NCBI GenBank assembly: GCA_017444825.1
Contig: JAFSVU010000013.1
Coordinates: 1 to 64,000, forward strand
Source: Clostridia bacterium
GTDB lineage: Bacteria; Bacillota; Clostridia; UBA1212
Direction of reading: 5' to 3'
Length of the DNA: 64,000 nucleotides
Part shown: positions 35,802-44,913 of the stretch, in pieces
Numbering within the stretch: position 1 is the first letter of the stretch
Layout of the letters: every line of letters begins with the position of its first letter
Notes under the pieces: generated by a model
Database searches by the model: none
What the model was told of the DNA's origin: nothing
Seen by the model: the letters and a program-made list of their open reading frames with translations, nothing else
Program-made: the position numbers and the translations under genes

Positions 35802-36287
35802 TCAAACCGGCAGCGGAGGCGTATCTGGATTGGACGTTAGAACGATCTTATCCGGAGCTATACCCTTGTCCAGCTGAGCTTCAAGTTCCTCAACGTAGAG
35901 CGAGATTGTCTTGAGGCTGTCGCGGCACCTGAGATAGTGACTTTCGTTCGGACGAAAATAATCAGGACCGGGATAGCGGGTCGTAAAATAAAAACCGTTT
36001 ATTGCCAACACAGCCCATTGCAGATCGTTTGTTACGGGCAAGCCTGACTTTACGATGCAATCGACTATTTGCAGCAGGTTGTGGGAGCGCAATGCGTTTC
36101 TTATCTCGGGGACATCATTGGTTTCGTTGGGTAAGGCGTAATTGTCGAGGACATCCTTGAGAAACTTTTCCGCTATCTCTTGAGCTTTAGCCGTAAGGCT
36201 CGGGTAGCGATTTCCGTTTTCGATGTCCTTTAACCAGAATGAGTATTCCTCGGCGGCTATAGCTCTATAAGTTACGCTTTCTGCCAT
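35802..36287 (-). CDS. HEPN-domain protein, probable RNase toxin of a HEPN/MNT pair
   Basis: A 161-aa all-alpha protein. The HEPN catalytic motif Rx4-6H is present as R63-NALRS-H69, with the usual polar Asn after the Arg, so the RNase activity may be intact. The upstream partner encodes a minimal nucleotidyltransferase and overlaps it by 16 bp, the standard arrangement of HEPN/MNT toxin-antitoxin loci. In characterised MntA-HepT systems the antitoxin AMPylates a Tyr near the HEPN site; no Tyr directly follows the motif here. The AGGGGG before ATG 36287 is a weak ribosome site consistent with coupling. Confidence 0.75.
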   Translation of the reverse strand: MAESVTYRAIAAEEYSFWLKDIENGNRYPSLTAKAQEIAEKFLKDVLDNYALPNETNDVPEIRNALRSHNLLQIVDCIVKSGLPVTNDLQWAVLAINGFYFTTRYPGPDYFRPNESHYLRCRDSLKTISLYVEELEAQLDKGIAPDKIVLTSNPDTPPLPV

Positions 36288-36643
36288 AAAACGACCCCCT
36301 CGTTACGAATATCTCTGTAAAACAACTGTTTGGATTCTTTATAAGTGTCTTCCTGCGAAAAAACAATATCTGCGGTATCGGTCCACTTGCCGCGAATCGG
36401 GAGAATTTGGTCGAGGGTCAGGTCATCGCCAACGACCAAAACGTCGACGTCGCTTTTCCAGCTGTCTTCGCTTCTGGCGCAGCTTCCGAAAAGAACAATG
36501 GAGGAAGGACCAAGGGGTAACACATCTTTAATGATCTCGTTGATCTGGTCAAAATGAGTCAAAAGCACGTCGCAATTCCGGCCGTTGAGCCCTGCAATGC
36601 GCCTGCGGCATGCATATTTGTTTACTGCGCAGGATGTGTTCAT
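36272..36643 (-). CDS. Minimal nucleotidyltransferase (MNT), probable antitoxin
   Basis: A 123-aa protein of the polymerase-beta nucleotidyltransferase superfamily. The motif GSx10DxD is exact: G53-S54, then D65-V-D67 within LFGSCARSEDSWKSDVDVLV. A third acidic residue appears in TADIVFS. GAGGAGG lies upstream of ATG 36643. It would neutralise the HEPN toxin encoded downstream by AMP transfer, as known for MntA. The pair lies between the giant surface gene and a divergent DUF4143 ATPase, in an accessory-looking stretch. Confidence 0.82.
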   Translation of the reverse strand: MNTSCAVNKYACRRRIAGLNGRNCDVLLTHFDQINEIIKDVLPLGPSSIVLFGSCARSEDSWKSDVDVLVVGDDLTLDQILPIRGKWTDTADIVFSQEDTYKESKQLFYRDIRNEGVVLWQKA

Positions 36644-36738
36644 TAAGACCTGTCCTCCTCTTCATACAAATAATTATAGTTTAGAAAACTGAAAAAATCA
36701 ATCCGAAGCCACGAAACACCCCAAAACATGCAGAAACC

Positions 36739-36785
36739 TGCGTTTTCGTGCAAAATCCGCCACTTTGAACTTGCGTTTTCGTGCA
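36739..36785 (+). repeat. Two phased TGCGTTTTCGTGCA repeats
   Basis: TGCGTTTTCGTGCA occurs at 36739-36752 and 36772-36785, 33 bp apart (about three helical turns). An inverted half-match CACGAAAC lies at about 36710. The second copy supplies the -35 box of the DUF4143 gene. Confidence 0.8.
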
Positions 36786-36799
36786 GAAAGTGTTTTAAT
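36771..36799 (+). promoter_or_regulatory. Promoter of the first DUF4143 ATPase, embedded in the repeat
   Basis: TTGCGT (36771-36776), a 17-bp spacer and TTTAAT (36794-36799). The -35 box lies within the second phased repeat, the same arrangement as at 56500-56528. Confidence 0.65.
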
Positions 36800-36830
36800 T
36801 GCATTGTAACTAAAACCCGGAGGACGAAAA

Positions 36831-38171
36831 ATGCTGAAACGGAAGATCTATGACGAGCTCGTTTCCTGGAAGAATACAAGCCGTGGAAAGACCGCGATCC
36901 TTATCGACGGGGCAAGACGTGTGGGAAAGAGTTTTGTCGCCGAGGAGTTTGCCAAAAACGAATATGACAGCTATATCATGATCGATTTCGGTAATGCGCC
37001 GTCAGAAATAAAGGATCTGATCCTTCATGAAAGCTATAACCTTGACCTGTTTTTTGCAAAGCTGTCCTCCTTTTACGCCAGGCCTCTGTTCAAGCGGAGA
37101 TCATTGGTTATTTTTGATGAGGTCCAGCAGTTCCCGTTTGCCCGCCAACTGATAAAATACCTTGTCGCAGACGGCCGTTACGATTATCTTGAAACAGGAT
37201 CTCTCATAAGGCTGAAAAAGAATACCGAAAATATCATCATTCCTTCCGAAGAGGAATACGTCGAAATGTTTCCTATGGATTTTGAGGAATTTCTTTGGGC
37301 CATGGGCGATGAGACCACCGTTCCTGTGCTGAAAATGTGTTTCGAGGAGAAAAAACCTCTGGGACAGGCCCTTCACAGAAAGATAATGAACGACTTTCGC
37401 CAATACATACTGGTCGGAGGGATGCCGCAAGCGGTCCTTGCATATTTAGAGGACAGAAATTTTGAGGCTGCGGACAGAGCCAAGAGAAATATACTCAACC
37501 TCTACCGTGAGGATATTTCAAAATTTGCGTCCGGGTATGAGGACAAGGTGTATGCGATGTTCGACAATATTCCGGGACAACTCTCAAAAAAAGAAAAAAA
37601 GTACAAGTTGGCATCGATTTCAAAGGATGCCCGCTACCGCACCTACGAAGACTCTTTTATATGGCTTCATGAAGCGATGGTGATCAATGCATGCTTTAAC
37701 GCCACAGACCCCAACGTCGGCCTTGCACTCAGCAAGGACTATTCCACAAGAAAGTGTTATCTTGCGGACACCGGGCTTCTTGTGACCCAGGCACTCATGA
37801 ACGGCATTCTCACGGGAAATGAGATATATAAGGCGATCCTTTTTGGAAAGTTAAACATTAACGAGGGAATGTTTATGGAGAATATTGTCGCCCAGACCCT
37901 CCGAAGAAACGGCCACAGCCTGTATTTCTACTCGAGAAACGACAATAAAAACCGTGAGAATCACATGGAGATCGACTTTTTAACGGTCGAAAACAAAAAG
38001 ATCTCACCGATTGAAGTAAAGAGCAGCGATTACCGCACCCATTCCTCTCTTGACAAGTTCAGAAGAAAGTTTTCAAGATCGATAGGAACGCCGTACATTC
38101 TGTACACCAAGGATGTTATGTTAAAAGATGGTGTGTGGCATTTGCCGATCTATATGGCAATGTTCCTCTGA
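36831..38171 (+). CDS. AAA_14/DUF4143 ATPase with C-terminal PDDEXK-like domain
   Basis: A 446-aa protein. Walker A GARRVGKS near residue 27 and Walker B LVIFDEVQ near 90 define the AAA_14 domain. LVGGMPQAV near 200 opens the DUF4143 part. The C-terminus has MEIDFLT...ISPIEVKS near 385-400, the acidic and Glu-x-Lys residues of a PDDEXK nuclease fold. CCGGAGGA precedes ATG 36831. These proteins are multicopy in gut anaerobes, with no settled function. It is similar in motifs to the protein at 56548, and both sit behind TTTCG repeats. Confidence 0.85.
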   Translation: MLKRKIYDELVSWKNTSRGKTAILIDGARRVGKSFVAEEFAKNEYDSYIMIDFGNAPSEIKDLILHESYNLDLFFAKLSSFYARPLFKRRSLVIFDEVQQFPFARQLIKYLVADGRYDYLETGSLIRLKKNTENIIIPSEEEYVEMFPMDFEEFLWAMGDETTVPVLKMCFEEKKPLGQALHRKIMNDFRQYILVGGMPQAVLAYLEDRNFEAADRAKRNILNLYREDISKFASGYEDKVYAMFDNIPGQLSKKEKKYKLASISKDARYRTYEDSFIWLHEAMVINACFNATDPNVGLALSKDYSTRKCYLADTGLLVTQALMNGILTGNEIYKAILFGKLNINEGMFMENIVAQTLRRNGHSLYFYSRNDNKNRENHMEIDFLTVENKKISPIEVKSSDYRTHSSLDKFRRKFSRSIGTPYILYTKDVMLKDGVWHLPIYMAMFL

Positions 38172-38204
38172 CTGATGACCGCTGCGAAAGGAGGCCCCAA
38201 AACA

Positions 38205-39329
38205 ATGAAAAAGCTACGTACGTTAACCGCTTTTCTGATGGTCATGGCGCTCATTATGCCTCTTTTTGCGGTAAGGACGAATGCCGACGGGGCGGGGCGT
38301 CCTGAAAGCTACGGCACCGACGAATTTCCCCAAAAGTACGGGAGACTTGTGGGAGACATCAATGTGAATACCATTGGCGAGGACCTCAAGATAACGATGA
38401 CGCCGGACAAAAAAGTCCTCAGCGGGGGCAGGATCAGCTTCACCTTGACGGTGCAGGGCGGGGAGAACGGCGTGGCGATAAACGCTCTCGGGATCATCCC
38501 GGTGTACAGCACGAAGCTTTTTGACCCGGTTACGACCGCGGGAAGTGCGCCGCAGGACGTAAGCCTTAAGGGCAAATTCCTTTTTGATTCATCGCCAATG
38601 GTCGAAAGCTCCCTGTGGACGGAGAACATGAATGCCTTTACGGTGGTGGCGGCGTGGCAGATGAGCGATCCGGCGATATTGCCGTCAAAGACCGACACGG
38701 ATATATACACCTTCAGCCTTGTGCCGAAGGAGGATGCGGCGGGGCCTACGGAGGTCTCTGCATACGTAACGCTGAAGCGGGGAGAGCTTGAGTTCTCAAA
38801 GCTTGTTTCGGTGACTGTGGGGACTGATGAGAGGGCTATAAGGTCTGCATCAGTTACGGTGGGAAGCGACCTTTCGCTGAAGGTGAGGGCGAAGCTGCCC
38901 GAATCTGCGGCCACTCCTGTGATGCGTTTTGAGATGGAAAACAGTGAAGCTGCTATGGTTTCCGGCGTAAAGGACGGGGATGCATGGCTGTTTGTCCTTG
39001 GGGGCATCGGCTGGCACCGGATAACAGACGTGATATCATTCAGGCTTTTCAGCGGCATTGACGTCATCGACTCGAGGGCGGGCTTCACCGTGAAGACCTA
39101 CGCAGAGACTCTTCTTGAGAGGGGCGGAAGCGAAAACGCGGAGAAGGCGGCAGCCTGCCTTTTAGCGTACGGGGCATTGGCGCAGAAGACCCTTGGTTAT
39201 AAAACGGATGAGCTTGCCACGGCGGGCTTTGAGGACGTCATCGAACAGGCGGGCTTTGCGGACACCGGAGAGCTGCAAAGGAAGGGCGTTTTGAAGGTGC
39301 TTTCGGAACTTTTCCCTGCGAACCGGTAA
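38205..39329 (+). CDS. Secreted beta-sandwich (cohesin-like) protein, unknown function
   Basis: A 374-aa protein with a Sec signal peptide (MKKLRTLTAFLMVMALIMPL, cleavage probably after VRTNA). Residues about 45-200 look like a cohesin or carbohydrate-binding-type beta-sandwich (GGRISFTLTVQGG, then strands to VSVTVG). The C-terminus contains LLAYGALAQKTLGYKTDELA, a pattern I have seen at the end of many secreted Clostridia proteins of unknown role. AAGGAGG precedes ATG 38205. No sorting signal or membrane anchor is visible. An IS element lies 15-30 bp after its stop, so any terminator may have been displaced. Confidence 0.65.
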   Translation: MKKLRTLTAFLMVMALIMPLFAVRTNADGAGRPESYGTDEFPQKYGRLVGDINVNTIGEDLKITMTPDKKVLSGGRISFTLTVQGGENGVAINALGIIPVYSTKLFDPVTTAGSAPQDVSLKGKFLFDSSPMVESSLWTENMNAFTVVAAWQMSDPAILPSKTDTDIYTFSLVPKEDAAGPTEVSAYVTLKRGELEFSKLVSVTVGTDERAIRSASVTVGSDLSLKVRAKLPESAATPVMRFEMENSEAAMVSGVKDGDAWLFVLGGIGWHRITDVISFRLFSGIDVIDSRAGFTVKTYAETLLERGGSENAEKAAACLLAYGALAQKTLGYKTDELATAGFEDVIEQAGFADTGELQRKGVLKVLSELFPANR

Positions 39330-39344
39330 CCGGCGGAGGCTCGT

Positions 39345-39358
39345 GAATACACGGGCGG
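39345..39358 (+). repeat. Left target-site duplication of the IS element
   Basis: GAATACACGGGCGG at 39345-39358 abuts the left terminal repeat, and the identical 14-mer abuts the right end at 41073-41086. This marks the insertion and shows it is recent enough to be unmutated. Confidence 0.85.
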
Positions 39359-41072
39359 CGTGAAGTGAAAAGTTAACTTCCACTTCCAGGCTTGCTGCCG
39401 CGAGTTTGGAATTTACTCTTGCAAATTGATTTCTTTTTTAGGATAATAGCGTTGCAAGTAGAAATAGCCTTTACAAAGTCGTACTCAATTACGATGTCGT
39501 ATAGGTTCCCTGAGTCTTTTGAAGGCATAGTTATGCAAAGTGAAAAATAGTCATTTTTTTTAGGAGTAAGACTAAATTCCACTTGGAAATGTGCGTTATT
39601 TTGACTTAGCTCTGCCGGCTCTCGGGATAGTTTTTTACTTTTGATCTTTAAGGAGATAAGGCTTTAGCACGACCTCATCTTCCGGGATCAGCTTTATTCC
39701 AAATGCTTCAAGTTTTTGGAACAGCTCTTTTGACAGGAAAGCTGTGAAGGTCAGGGGTGATTTTCCTTCCAGCTTTTCTGTTATTTGAGAGTTAACATGG
39801 CTAATCGCAAGATTTAGCTTATCCTGTGAGGTAAGCCCAAGCTCATACAAATCGGTTCCCTTCGGACAGATATATCTGAGCAACTCATGATTGTTTTCAA
39901 GACTCCCTTTTTGACATGAGGCCATCGGGTCACAGTAGAACACACGTGTACGTAGCATGCTATCGCTGCCATGCTCCATTTCATCAGCATACGTAAATTC
40001 AGAACCCCTGTCTGTTAGTATTACCTGCACGTATTTTCTGAATAGTTCAGGGCCTATTATTGATTCCAAGAGATTTACCCCGTCCAGCATACTCTGAGCA
40101 GTCTTCTTTTCATGAAGTAAAGCAAACAGTAGATTGAACTTCATAAACTTGAATGTCTGAATGAACGGTCCGTTTGTTTCGTCATTGTACACAGTATCCA
40201 TCTGCAGAACATTAAGATCTGGATTTGCTTCCATGAAGGCAAGGTAATCATCGTAGGTACGTCCTTGAAGATACTTTCTATCCTGCCTTTTCTTCAGCCT
40301 GTTTTCTCTTTCCTGATGCTTTTTGGAGACACGACGCCCAGGCTTTCTCCTTAGATGAAAGATGTTCGGACCGGGATTAAAGGCAAACACCTGTCGGTCA
40401 ATGTAGTTGTACAAGGTCTTCTCGCAGATATCCAGCTCCGGGTGAGTTTTAAGGACATGAAAAGGTGACTGGCCATTTTCCATTAAAGGGACAACAGTAT
40501 CGCTGATACGCTTGAGCTCTTCTGCGGTGAGGCTTATCCCTAATCTGGATTCGGTTCGCAGCTCTTCATATTCATTTTGTGCCTTGTTAGCATCATAGTA
40601 GTACTTATCGAACCTGCAATGAGTATAGTTGCTGCACCCGTTACAGGCGCCCGGACTACGGTCACGCCGACTGCAGGTGAATTCGACAAACCCCGGACAA
40701 TTCATTTCACAGGCATGTTTATACTTGCAATGGGCATAATTTGCGCAAGGTCTCTTTAAAGTAGTCCTGAACTTTAATTTACGATGTTCTTTAATTTCTT
40801 TTCCGATAGTTGATTTCTCCTTTCCTAACGTCTCTGCAATTGCAGATTTGGTTGAACCGTTTCTGATTCCGGTTTCGATAATTACACGCTCTTCTTTGGT
40901 AAGATGTTTTCCGATATTTGTTTTTTTCATCGCGATCACCTCGAAAAGAGAGCCGGCGCCGTATTATCAAACAATTTGAATGATTTGTAAAACAAAAATC
41001 CAAATGGAACTTCCTGTAAGAGAAAAATCCACTTGGCGCCCCCTGAAGTGGAAGTTAACTTTTCACTTCACG
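39359..41072. mobile_element. IS30-family insertion sequence, intact
   Basis: A 1714-bp element bounded by perfect 28-bp terminal inverted repeats (39359-39386 and 41045-41072), outer end CGTGAAGTGAAAAG. It is flanked by the 14-bp direct repeat GAATACACGGGCGG and carries one transposase gene on the minus strand. About 250 bp between the transposase stop and the left end holds a 69-codon minus-strand frame starting at GTG 39582 with no ribosome site, which I do not call. Confidence 0.9.
39635..40930 (-). CDS. IS30-family transposase
   Basis: A 431-aa DDE transposase. The N-terminal HTH is LTKEERVIIETGIRNGSTKSA with KSTIGKEI. A Cys-rich insert (CANYAHCKYKHAC, CNGCSNYTHC) may bind zinc. The catalytic triad is visible: Asp in VLQMDTVYN, Asp in VILTDRGSEF and Glu in GSLENNHELLRYICPKGTD, the last being the IS30 hallmark. 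ATG 40930 follows GAGGTGA; a GTG three codons earlier overlaps that ribosome site. The frame is uninterrupted, so the element is probably active. Confidence 0.93.
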   Translation of the reverse strand: MKKTNIGKHLTKEERVIIETGIRNGSTKSAIAETLGKEKSTIGKEIKEHRKLKFRTTLKRPCANYAHCKYKHACEMNCPGFVEFTCSRRDRSPGACNGCSNYTHCRFDKYYYDANKAQNEYEELRTESRLGISLTAEELKRISDTVVPLMENGQSPFHVLKTHPELDICEKTLYNYIDRQVFAFNPGPNIFHLRRKPGRRVSKKHQERENRLKKRQDRKYLQGRTYDDYLAFMEANPDLNVLQMDTVYNDETNGPFIQTFKFMKFNLLFALLHEKKTAQSMLDGVNLLESIIGPELFRKYVQVILTDRGSEFTYADEMEHGSDSMLRTRVFYCDPMASCQKGSLENNHELLRYICPKGTDLYELGLTSQDKLNLAISHVNSQITEKLEGKSPLTFTAFLSKELFQKLEAFGIKLIPEDEVVLKPYLLKDQK

Positions 41073-41086
41073 GAATACACGGGCGG
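41073..41086 (+). repeat. Right target-site duplication of the IS element
   Basis: GAATACACGGGCGG, identical to 39345-39358. It ends 2 bp before the -35 box of the following ABC exporter promoter. Confidence 0.85.
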
Positions 41087-41088
41087 TA

Positions 41089-41117
41089 TTGAAAACCGGG
41101 CAGAATTGGATTATACT
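41089..41117 (+). promoter_or_regulatory. Sigma-A promoter of the second ABC exporter operon
   Basis: TTGAAA (41089-41094), a 17-bp spacer and TATACT (41112-41117). The IS insertion lies directly upstream and would have separated this promoter from any upstream operator. Confidence 0.7.
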
Positions 41118-41234
41118 AAAAGGGTCTGTGCGGCTGTGAAAAAGTCGGGTTAAAACGGCTTTTGGCAGGCCGCTTTTCGCAGGCAATCAAAAGATAGAAA
41201 GCGCTTTTTCTTATAGGCGCCTGACGGAGATTTC

Positions 41235-42977
41235 ATGTTCAGAAAACTTCTTAAATGTTTGAGGGAATACAAGAAGGTCTCGATACTGACGCCTGTGTTC
41301 GTTGGTTTTGAGGTCGTTCTTGAGTGCATCATTCCTTTCCTCACGGCGGAGCTGGTGGGACAGATCGAAAAGGGCTGCGGCATGGATGTGATCGTGAAAT
41401 ACAGTATCATCCTGCTTGTTATGGCATTGGCGTCCCTTGCCTTCGGAGCTGTCGCGGGCAGGACCTGCGCCATCGCCACGGCGGGTTTTGCAAAGAACCT
41501 GAGGAAGGACATCTTTTACAGGGTCCAGGATTTTTCTTTTGAAAATATAGACAAATTTTCCACCTCATCCCTTGTGACGAGACTCACCACGGACGTGCAG
41601 TTTGCATCCATGGCCTTCAGCCTTATCATCAGGGTGGCGGTCAGGTCCCCCTTCATGCTCATATTCGCCTTCGTTATGGCGTTTACCATGGGCGGAAACC
41701 TGGCGTGGGTGTTTGCCGTGGTGGTGCCTTTCCTTGGCGTTGGTCTGTTTGCGATCATCAAGATCGTAATGCCCATATTCAAAAAGGTGTTTAAAAAGTA
41801 CGATGCGCTGAACGAGTCGGTGCAGGAAAACGTCAAGGCGATCAGGGTCGTGAAGTCGTTCGTGAGAGAGGATTACGAGCAGAAGAAGTTCGAGAAGGCC
41901 TCCGAGGACGTAAGGGCGGATTTCACGAGGGCCGAGAGGATATTGGCGTTCAACAACCCGCTTATGCAGGTGTGCCTCCACATAAATATGATCTTCGTGA
42001 TGACTGCGGGCTCCGCCGTGGTGGTGAATTCCATGGGTGCGCAGCTTCAGGTGGCTCAGCTTTCGGCATTGCTCACGTACAGCTTTATGATCCTCAACAG
42101 CCTTATGATGATATCGATGATATTCGTCATGATCACGATCTCCATTGAGTCCTGCAGGCGCTGCGTCGAGGTGCTTGACGAAGAGTCCACCATTATCTCT
42201 CCCGAGAACGGTGCGAAAGAGATAAAGGACGGCTCTGTTGACTTTAACGACGTGACGTTCAGGTACCCGGGCAACAACAAGGTCGACGCTCTGGACCACA
42301 TCGATCTTCACATTCCAAGCGGGGCCACGGTGGGCATAATCGGAAGTACAGGCTCCTCCAAGACCACGCTCATTCAGCTGATATGCAGGCTCTACGATGC
42401 CACAAGCGGCGACGTGAAGGTGGGCGGAAGGAACGTAAAGGAATACGATCTTGAGTCCCTGAGAACCGGCGTGGCGGTGGTGCTTCAGAAGAACATACTT
42501 TTCTCCGGCACCATAAAGGAAAACCTACGCTGGGGCGATCCCGATGCCACCGATGAGGAACTGGAGGAGGCCGCAAGGCTTGCATGCGCAGACGAGTTCA
42601 TTAACCAATTCCCTGAGGGCTATGACACCTACATCGAGCAGGGCGGCGTGAACGTCTCCGGAGGCCAGAAGCAGAGGATATGCATCGCAAGAGCGCTCCT
42701 TAAGAAGCCCGCAATACTCATCCTTGACGACTCCACCAGCGCCGTGGACACCAGGACCGACGCGAAGATCCGAAAGGCCATGAGGGAATACATCCCTTCG
42801 ACCACTAAGATAATCATCGCCCAGAGGACTGCATCCGTTGAGGACGCGGACTTCATCGTGGTCATGGACGGCGGCAGGATAAATGCGGTGGGCAGCCACA
42901 AAGAGCTCATGCAAACCAATGAGATCTACCGCGACATATACATTTCCCAGAACAAGGCAGGTGCTGACGATGAGTAA
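41235..42977 (+). CDS. ABC exporter half-transporter, first subunit of the second pair
   Basis: A 580-aa type IV half-transporter with six predicted helices in residues 1-310. The ATPase domain contains GSTGSSKTT as Walker A (Ser in place of the last Gly, common in this subfamily), signature VSGGQKQR and Walker B ILILDDSTSAVD. The Walker B carboxylate is followed by Asp, not Glu, so this is probably the degenerate catalytic site of a heterodimer. The gene starts at ATG 41235 and overlaps the next by 8 bp. The substrate is unassigned. Confidence 0.88.
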   Translation: MFRKLLKCLREYKKVSILTPVFVGFEVVLECIIPFLTAELVGQIEKGCGMDVIVKYSIILLVMALASLAFGAVAGRTCAIATAGFAKNLRKDIFYRVQDFSFENIDKFSTSSLVTRLTTDVQFASMAFSLIIRVAVRSPFMLIFAFVMAFTMGGNLAWVFAVVVPFLGVGLFAIIKIVMPIFKKVFKKYDALNESVQENVKAIRVVKSFVREDYEQKKFEKASEDVRADFTRAERILAFNNPLMQVCLHINMIFVMTAGSAVVVNSMGAQLQVAQLSALLTYSFMILNSLMMISMIFVMITISIESCRRCVEVLDEESTIISPENGAKEIKDGSVDFNDVTFRYPGNNKVDALDHIDLHIPSGATVGIIGSTGSSKTTLIQLICRLYDATSGDVKVGGRNVKEYDLESLRTGVAVVLQKNILFSGTIKENLRWGDPDATDEELEEAARLACADEFINQFPEGYDTYIEQGGVNVSGGQKQRICIARALLKKPAILILDDSTSAVDTRTDAKIRKAMREYIPSTTKIIIAQRTASVEDADFIVVMDGGRINAVGSHKELMQTNEIYRDIYISQNKAGADDE

Positions 42978-44901
42978 AAAACACAGTGTTTACCCGGACG
43001 TGCCTAAGAGGGAGAAAGCCAGAAAAGGCACAATTTGGAGAGTTATAAAGACGATATTTAAGGGTTACCCGGTGGGGGCGTCGGTGGCATTGGTTTGTGT
43101 CATCATAAACGCCGTGGTCGCTGCCACCCCTGCGATATACATTCAGAAGGTCATTGCGATAGTCGAAGAGGCTATAACGAACAAGAGCGCCTGGGACGAC
43201 GTGAAGGGGAACGTGTTCCTGACCATAGGAATACTTGCGGCCACTTACGTGGTGTCGGTGCTTTCCTCCTTTGCGTTTTACAGGCTCATGGCGGTGATCA
43301 CCCAGGGCACGCTGAAGAATCTCAGATGTGAGATGTTCGCGAAGATGGAGACCTATCCGCTGAGGTTTTTTGACAGCAACAGCGACGGCGACATAATGAG
43401 CCACTACACGAACGACGTGGACACCCTTAGGGAGCTTATTTCCGAGTGCCTGCCCCAGATCATGATCTCAGGCATTATTGTATCGACGCTCATTGGCGTT
43501 ATGCTCTATTTCAGCCTCTGGATGACTCTCGTGGTCATCGGAAGCGTTGTGGTGATGTTCCTGGTCACCCGCAAGGTGGGCGGCATGTCCGCAAAGCATT
43601 TTATGAGGCAGCGGAAGACCATTGGCAAGGCTGAGGGCTTCATGGAGGAAATGATGCACGGCCAGAAGGTGGTCAAGGTGTTCTGCCACGAGGATGCGGC
43701 CAAGGCGGATTTCGATAAGATCAACGAGGAGCTTTTCAAGGACACCGAGCGGGCGAACAGTTACGGAAACGTGCTGGCACCGATCCTCAACAACATCGGC
43801 AACGTCCTCTACGTGGTACTGGCCTTCGTCTCCGGCGTTTTCCTGATCACCCATGCGAAGAACGTCAGTTTCTCGGGCCTTGCGTTCGACATCAGCGTCG
43901 CGGTCCCCTTCCTCAACATCGCCAAGCAGTTCGCGGGCAACATAAACCGTGTTTCCAACCAGGTCACCGCGGTGGTCATGGGCCTTGCGGGCGCAGACAG
44001 GATATTTGAGCTCATTGACCAGGAACCCGAGCAGGACAGCGGATACGTCACATTGGTCAATGCGAAAGTGGACGAAAAGGGCGAGCTCACCGAGACGAGC
44101 GAGCACACGGGTATTTGGGCATGGAAGCATCCCCACAGCGCAGAAAGTACAGTCACCTACGAGCGGCTCATGGGCGACGTGAGGCTGTTCAACGTTGATT
44201 TCGAGTACGTCGAGGGCAAGCCTGTTCTCCACGATATTTCGCTTTACGCAAAACCGGGCCAGAAGGTGGCTTTTGTGGGTGCGACAGGCGCCGGCAAGAC
44301 CACCATAACCAATCTCTTAAACCGCTTCTACGACATCGCAGACGGCAAGATCCGCTACGACGGCATCAATATCAACAAGATCAAAAAATCAGACCTCAGG
44401 CGGTCCCTCGGCATAGTTCTTCAGGACACCAACCTGTTCACGGGCACGGTGCTTGAAAACATTCGCTACGGAAAGCTTGACGCGACGGACGAGGAGTGCA
44501 TTGAGGCAGCCAAGCTCACGGGCGCGGACGAGTTCATCGAGAGACTTCCCGACGGCTACAACACGTGGATCACGGGAGGCGGTGCCAGCCTTTCTCAGGG
44601 CCAGCGTCAGCTCATCTCCATCGCAAGGGCCGCAGTGGCAAATCCGCCTGTTATGATACTTGACGAGGCCACGTCGTCCATAGACACCCGTACGGAGGCA
44701 ATAGTCCAGCGGGGCATGGATGCGCTTATGAAGGGCCGCACGGTGTTCGTAATCGCCCACAGGCTCTCCACGGTCAAAAACGCCAATGTCATCATCGTTC
44801 TCGACCACGGCCGCAGCATCGAGCGTGGCTCCCATGACGAGCTTATCGCAATGAAGGGCCAGTACTACAGCCTCTACACCGGCGCATTCGAACTTGAGTG
44901 A
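42970..44901 (+). CDS. ABC exporter half-transporter, second subunit of the second pair
   Basis: A 643-aa partner of the preceding gene. Walker A is GATGAGKTT, the signature is LSQGQRQ and Walker B is MILDEATSSID with the catalytic Glu. An insert of about 40 residues between the transmembrane and ATPase domains (ELTETSEHTGIWAWKHPHS) is typical of this subfamily. ATG 42970 overlaps the upstream stop, implying coupled translation and a heterodimer with one strong ATP site. murD follows after 12 bp. Confidence 0.88.
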   Translation: MSKKHSVYPDVPKREKARKGTIWRVIKTIFKGYPVGASVALVCVIINAVVAATPAIYIQKVIAIVEEAITNKSAWDDVKGNVFLTIGILAATYVVSVLSSFAFYRLMAVITQGTLKNLRCEMFAKMETYPLRFFDSNSDGDIMSHYTNDVDTLRELISECLPQIMISGIIVSTLIGVMLYFSLWMTLVVIGSVVVMFLVTRKVGGMSAKHFMRQRKTIGKAEGFMEEMMHGQKVVKVFCHEDAAKADFDKINEELFKDTERANSYGNVLAPILNNIGNVLYVVLAFVSGVFLITHAKNVSFSGLAFDISVAVPFLNIAKQFAGNINRVSNQVTAVVMGLAGADRIFELIDQEPEQDSGYVTLVNAKVDEKGELTETSEHTGIWAWKHPHSAESTVTYERLMGDVRLFNVDFEYVEGKPVLHDISLYAKPGQKVAFVGATGAGKTTITNLLNRFYDIADGKIRYDGININKIKKSDLRRSLGIVLQDTNLFTGTVLENIRYGKLDATDEECIEAAKLTGADEFIERLPDGYNTWITGGGASLSQGQRQLISIARAAVANPPVMILDEATSSIDTRTEAIVQRGMDALMKGRTVFVIAHRLSTVKNANVIIVLDHGRSIERGSHDELIAMKGQYYSLYTGAFELE

Positions 44902-44913
44902 TTTTAAACGGGG

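Noticed and set aside
36643-36879. Minus-strand frame across the DUF4143 promoter repeats
   Set aside because: It overlaps the start of a strong divergent gene and two regulatory repeats, and has no homology.
39373-39582. Passenger gene in the IS30 element
   Set aside because: The frame begins at GTG without a ribosome site and resembles no known IS30 accessory protein.
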